Source: Salinithrix halophila (lineage in GTDB: Bacteria; Bacillota; Bacilli; Thermoactinomycetales; DSM-45169). From it: a stretch of DNA of 64,000 nt. Location: assembly GCF_042650125.1 (NCBI RefSeq), contig NZ_JBHSAP010000004.1, positions 118,130-182,129 on the forward strand, given 5' to 3'. The notes beneath the pieces were generated by a model. That model searched no databases. It was given only the letters and a program-made list of their open reading frames with translations, and was not told where the DNA came from. Position 1 is the stretch's first letter; each line of letters begins with the position of its first letter. The position numbers and the translations under genes were made by a program. Of the stretch, positions 60,899 through 64,000 are shown piece after piece.

Positions 60899-61552
60899 TC
60901 ATTCCCTTCCGGGGTTATCCTTCGCCACCTGTCTTTCAGCCAACAATCGATCAAGGTCCGAACGTATGTCAGCAAATATGGCCTCTCTTTCCCTGTCGGC
61001 TTTTACCACCTGGAATCGGTCTGGTTCCATATCGGCCAGGTTGAGGAACCCTTGTCTGACCCGCTCGTGGAAAGACGCTCCTTTACGCTCTATCCGGTCA
61101 AAAGCCCCGCGTGCTTCCAGTCTACAAAGACCTTCGGAAGGAGGAAGGTCCAGAAGATAAGTCCGGTCCGGGCTGAGACCGCCAGTCGCCATCCGGTTAA
61201 TCTCCACCACTTCCGAGAGGCTTCCCTCAGGGCCATAGGCTTGGTATGCGATACTCGAGTCGACAAACCGGTCACACAGGACTACTTTCCCCGCCCGAAG
61301 AGCCGGCTGAATCACTTCTTGTACCAACTGAGCCCGGGAAGCGGCATACAGAAGAATTTCGGTCTTCCGTGTCATTTCCGGCAGTGAAGGATCCAGCAAT
61401 ACTTCCCGGATTCGATCTCCCACCGCCGTACCTCCCGGTTCACGGGTACGTAAACAGGGAACACCTCGCGATTGTAAGTATTGCTCCATACGGAGGATCT
61501 GGGTCGATTTCCCAGCCCCTTCCGGTCCTTCTAAGGTTATCAGCCAACCCAT
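60899..61552 (-). CDS. tmk: Thymidylate kinase
   Basis: A 217-residue kinase: WLITLEGPEGAGKSTQ (P-loop), TREPGGTAVGDRIREVLLD, DRFVDSSIAYQAYG (DR-x motif). It phosphorylates dTMP to dTDP. I chose the ATG at 61552 eight bases after gggag; a TTG five codons earlier is the alternative. It ends five bases before darA begins and so is co-transcribed. Confidence 0.97.
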   Translation of the reverse strand: MGWLITLEGPEGAGKSTQILRMEQYLQSRGVPCLRTREPGGTAVGDRIREVLLDPSLPEMTRKTEILLYAASRAQLVQEVIQPALRAGKVVLCDRFVDSSIAYQAYGPEGSLSEVVEINRMATGGLSPDRTYLLDLPPSEGLCRLEARGAFDRIERKGASFHERVRQGFLNLADMEPDRFQVVKADREREAIFADIRSDLDRLLAERQVAKDNPGRE

Positions 61553-61587
61553 CCCATCGTCTCCCAACGTGAACAGTTGTTTGTGGA

Positions 61588-63006
61588 TTATTGTATCACG
61601 TAGACCTTATGCGGAAAACCGGGACGGATTCCGCGCACCCGGCCCCCATTATCCAGAATGTGTTGAATCCACCGGATGCTTTCTGCTGTAAAAATCTCCC
61701 CCGGCAGCACAAGAGGAATCCCTGGCGGATAGGGGATCACCATTTCCGCAGCAACCTTGCCCACCGCTCCTTCCAAAAGTATGTCGCTCCATGCGGATGA
61801 GCCCTCCCCGAGAGCCAAACGGCTTTCACTGATCACCGGCACATCCAACCCTTCTACCGGTTTCTCTCCCGGCATGTGAATCACTTCTTTATCCAATTGA
61901 ATAAGCAACTTAACGAGGAGCCCGATTTCCTCTTGGGATGTCCCTACGGAAAAAACCGCGAGAACCCTCTTGTGGTCTGCCAGTTCCATATGGATTCCCC
62001 GTTTGCCAAACCAGTCCAGCAGTCGGTAACCGGATACACTTTTTTTCGCCCGGATGGACAATTTCAAGGGATCATCTGACGTCACTTCTTCCAAGTAACT
62101 CAAACCCCGGATCTTAACCCGGAGCAGGGAAAGAGACGAAAGAAGCTCCGATAGGGCCCCCTGCCCTTTTTGCACCATCCATCGCCGGGCCAGGTCCAAG
62201 GAAGCCATCAATGGATAAGAGGGACTGCTTGACTGGATCACCCGTAGCCAACGTGCTACCTTTTCCCGGTTCACTCGCCCTCCTTTCAGATGGAGCATGG
62301 AGGCCATCGTCATAGCCGGCAACATCTTGTGGGTAGACTGCACGGCGGCATCCGCCCCTGCATGACATGCGGCATCTGGAAGTTCCGGATGAAAGGAAAA
62401 ATGCGCTCCATGGGCTTCGTCAACCAAGAACGGCAACCCATGCCGTCGACAGATAGCAGCCAACTCCGCAACCGGCTGTACTCGCCCAAAGTAATCGGGA
62501 CTGGTAATAAAAACGCCTTTGCTATCCGGATAACGACGGATCGCCTCTTCCAAATCTTCTGGCTTGATTGGATTTAACCCACCGGTCATAGGGTCGGACC
62601 GACCCGACAGATAAACCGGCCGGACACCAGCGAGAGCCATCCCATTAAAAACGGATTGATGGGAATCCCGTTGGACAATCAGCCGCTCACCCCGGCGGCA
62701 GCAACTGAGCACCAAAGCCAAATTGCCTGCCGTGGTACCGCCCGTCAGAAAAAAGGTTTCTTCCGCCTCAAAAGCCTGGGCAGCCAGTTCCTGTGCCTCT
62801 CGGATCACCCCTGTCGGCTGATGGAGGTCATCCAATTCTCCCACTTCTGTCATATCCATCGGCAAAATTCGCCCAAACAATGAAAGTACTTCCGTATCAA
62901 AAGCTTGTCCTTGTTTGTGACCAGGTACATGAAAGTTTCCTCTACTATCCTTTATATGGCGTATCAATGCATCATAGATCGGTGCCGTCGCTTGATTGTC
63001 TGCCAT
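61588..63006 (-). CDS. yaaO: Orn/Lys/Arg decarboxylase family protein (YaaO)
   Basis: A 472-residue PLP fold-type I enzyme. The PLP lysine is in QSTHKMLPAM (about 226), and VDEAHGAHFSFHPELP holds the PLP-binding Asp. Residues 1-300 form the catalytic domain, and a C-terminal domain follows. It would decarboxylate ornithine, lysine or arginine; the substrate cannot be fixed. I chose the ATG at 63006 after taggagggggatgg. It lies between csfB and tmk, the conserved place. Confidence 0.92.
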   Translation of the reverse strand: MADNQATAPIYDALIRHIKDSRGNFHVPGHKQGQAFDTEVLSLFGRILPMDMTEVGELDDLHQPTGVIREAQELAAQAFEAEETFFLTGGTTAGNLALVLSCCRRGERLIVQRDSHQSVFNGMALAGVRPVYLSGRSDPMTGGLNPIKPEDLEEAIRRYPDSKGVFITSPDYFGRVQPVAELAAICRRHGLPFLVDEAHGAHFSFHPELPDAACHAGADAAVQSTHKMLPAMTMASMLHLKGGRVNREKVARWLRVIQSSSPSYPLMASLDLARRWMVQKGQGALSELLSSLSLLRVKIRGLSYLEEVTSDDPLKLSIRAKKSVSGYRLLDWFGKRGIHMELADHKRVLAVFSVGTSQEEIGLLVKLLIQLDKEVIHMPGEKPVEGLDVPVISESRLALGEGSSAWSDILLEGAVGKVAAEMVIPYPPGIPLVLPGEIFTAESIRWIQHILDNGGRVRGIRPGFPHKVYVIQ

Positions 63007-63028
63007 CCATCCCCCTCCTACCCCCAAC

Positions 63029-63061
63029 AAAAAGAAACGGAGACTGTCAACAGTCCCCGTT
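63029..63061 (-). terminator. Intrinsic terminator of csfB
   Basis: aacggggactgt / acagtctccgtt hairpin followed by TCTTTTTG on the minus strand, right after the csfB stop codon. Confidence 0.85.
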
Positions 63062-63063
63062 GT

Positions 63064-63264
63064 TCAAATCAATTGATCGGGCGCTTCCTGGATCCATATA
63101 TTCCTCAGTTTACCAACGAAATGAGCATACTTTTTATCTGTTACGTCCGTATTCACAATTTCCACTTCACAGTCGCGACAGATAAACTCCTCCAGAACGG
63201 TGATTCCGTTCTCACATTCCCGTCTGCAGACGATACAGCGGATCTGATCGGTTGTATTCTGCAA
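63064..63264 (-). CDS. csfB: Anti-sigma-G factor Gin (CsfB)
   Basis: A 66-residue zinc-binding protein: IRCIVCRRECENGI (CxxC) and FICRDCEVEIVNTD (CxxC), then KYAHFVGKLRNIW. Gin binds sigma-G and also sigma-E to prevent premature activity during sporulation. The start is a TTG at 63264 after ggtgggtcgatc. It sits beside the 5S gene as in B. subtilis; the 39-residue plus-strand frame at 63501-63620 and the rRNA terminator lie beyond it. Confidence 0.92.
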   Translation of the reverse strand: MQNTTDQIRCIVCRRECENGITVLEEFICRDCEVEIVNTDVTDKKYAHFVGKLRNIWIQEAPDQLI

Positions 63265-63500
63265 GATCGACCCACCTTTTCATTTTTTCATCCATGGTTC
63301 CCAACAATGGCGGTAATTATACGGTCTTTTCCCTGTTTTTCACCGATTCATCCGCTCTGCATCCTCTCAATCAACCGGTAAAAAGCGATCAGGCTATTAT
63401 AACCAGTATACCACAGGGCAAAGAATAAAGAGGAGCCAAACCGTGTAAAATCAGCGCAAAAGGGAAACGTATGAACAAAACCGGCATTGCGGGGGAGAAG

Positions 63501-63620
63501 ATGATAAAATCCGTCACCCAATGGCTGCTGTTGGTATATGTACCGGTCATAGCTCTCCTGAAAGCTCTTTTGTATTATATTCACCGATCCCGGGTGGGTA
63601 ACCCTCGGGACAGAGAATGA
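63501..63620 (+). CDS. Possible 39-residue single-pass membrane peptide
   Basis: ATG at 63501 with ggggag close upstream. It encodes a hydrophobic centre (WLLLVYVPVIALLKALLYY) and a basic tail (HRSR). It lies alone in the 425-bp gap between csfB and 5S. There is no clear promoter or terminator, and no family is recognised, so it may be chance. Confidence 0.25.
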   Translation: MIKSVTQWLLLVYVPVIALLKALLYYIHRSRVGNPRDRE

Positions 63621-63688
63621 AACAAGATCTTTCAAGGATTTTTTTCGCGCGGAAAAGGTTCCGTCATGACCGGTGGCGATGAAAACGA

Positions 63689-63720
63689 AAAGAAGCATCC
63701 GCACAAAGCGGATGCTTCTT
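63689..63720 (-). terminator. Terminator of the rRNA operon
   Basis: aagaagcatccgc-tttg-gcggatgcttctt hairpin followed by TTCGTTTT on the minus strand, just after the 5S gene. Confidence 0.88.
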
Positions 63721-63723
63721 ACA

Positions 63724-63843
63724 TGCCTGGCAACGTCCTACTCTCCCAGGGGCTCGCGCCCCAAGTACCATCGGCGCTGGAGGGCTTAACTGCCGTGTTC
63801 GGGATGGGAACGGGTGGGTCCCCTCCGCTGTCATCACCAGACA
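63724..63843 (-). rRNA. 5S ribosomal RNA
   Basis: A 120-nt gene. The minus strand begins tgtctggtgatg and ends acgttgccaggca, closing the usual helix I. It includes the conserved cccatcccgaacacggcag segment. It is the substrate of RNase M5, encoded at 46790-47371. Confidence 0.96.
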
Positions 63844-63911
63844 ATTGGATTACAGGGTATGCACCCTGAAAACCGGATACGGAAGAAAAGCGTGTAGCTG
63901 GAATGAATCCA

Positions 63912-64000
63912 GGAGAAGTCCTCGACCGATTCGTATCCGTCAGCTGAACGCATCACTGCGCTTACACCTCGGACCGATCTACCTCGTCATCTTCAAGGGG
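63912..64000 (-). rRNA. 23S ribosomal RNA, 3' end only (partial)
   Basis: The last roughly 89 nt of a 23S gene that continues past the window edge. The minus strand shows gatgacgaggtagatcgg, gtaagcgcagtgatgcg and ggtcgaggacttctcc, matching bacillar 23S 3' ends. The exact 3' end (about 63912) is estimated. The 63844-63911 spacer to 5S holds no tRNA. Confidence 0.9.

Overview
The window is a stretch of a Gram-positive, endospore-forming genome of the Bacilli, fairly GC-rich. My best guess is Thermoactinomycetaceae (Kroppenstedtia/Desmospora-like). This rests on the sporulation genes (spoIIE, yabP, yabQ, spoVT, fin, spoVG, sspF, csfB, a gerA-type operon, two gerP-like genes), the abrB/purR/ctc block and the T-box upstream of metS. 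The family is an inference from gene content, not a measured placement. From about 9.7 kb to the right edge almost everything is on the minus strand. The right edge is the end of an rRNA operon (23S 3' end, spacer, 5S).

Read leftward from the rRNA, the order is the classical origin-proximal Bacillus backbone: csfB, yaaO, tmk, darA, holB, ricT, yabA, yazA, rsmI, abrB, metS, tatD, rnmV, rsmA, veg, sspF, ispE, purR, ridA, spoVG, glmU, prs, ctc, pth, fin, mfd, spoVT, yabM, yabN, rqcP, yabP, yabQ, divIC, two Met-type tRNAs, spoIIE, tilS, hpt, ftsH. Insertions into this backbone are a GlcNAc-type PTS permease, a nurA-herA-GNAT operon, a signal peptidase, a YkuK-like gene, nrdAB with an elaborate control region, fabH with a FapR-type operator, an ArAE-type membrane protein, a PrsA-like foldase, hup, namZ and a KtrB-like K+ channel.

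Left of ftsH (1 to 9.6 kb) the synteny stops and the region is accessory. It holds a possible toxin/immunity gene pair and a 5'-truncated SUKH-type immunity remnant. A 250-bp GC-rich long imperfect palindrome, flanked by two near-identical copies of a terminator hairpin, lies at the end of a GH37 trehalase gene. Two GerPA/GerPF-like coat/germination proteins, a small membrane protein, a gerA-type germinant receptor operon and a secreted metzincin-CAP fusion protein follow.

The most informative regulatory locus is upstream of nrdAB (44.3 to 44.8 kb). A sigma-A promoter is overlapped by two NrdR-like boxes 31 bp apart, followed by a cobalamin riboswitch with its terminator, a second intrinsic terminator with a possible anti-terminator pairing, and a hairpin next to the nrdA ribosome binding site. 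Other readable control sites are a Spo0A-type sigma-A promoter with a 21-bp spacer at spoIIE, a sigma-H promoter at spoVG, a Spo0A box at abrB, PurBoxes at purR, a FapR site at fabH, a sigma-B-like promoter at ctc, sigma-G-like promoters at sspF and spoVT, and a Met T-box at metS.
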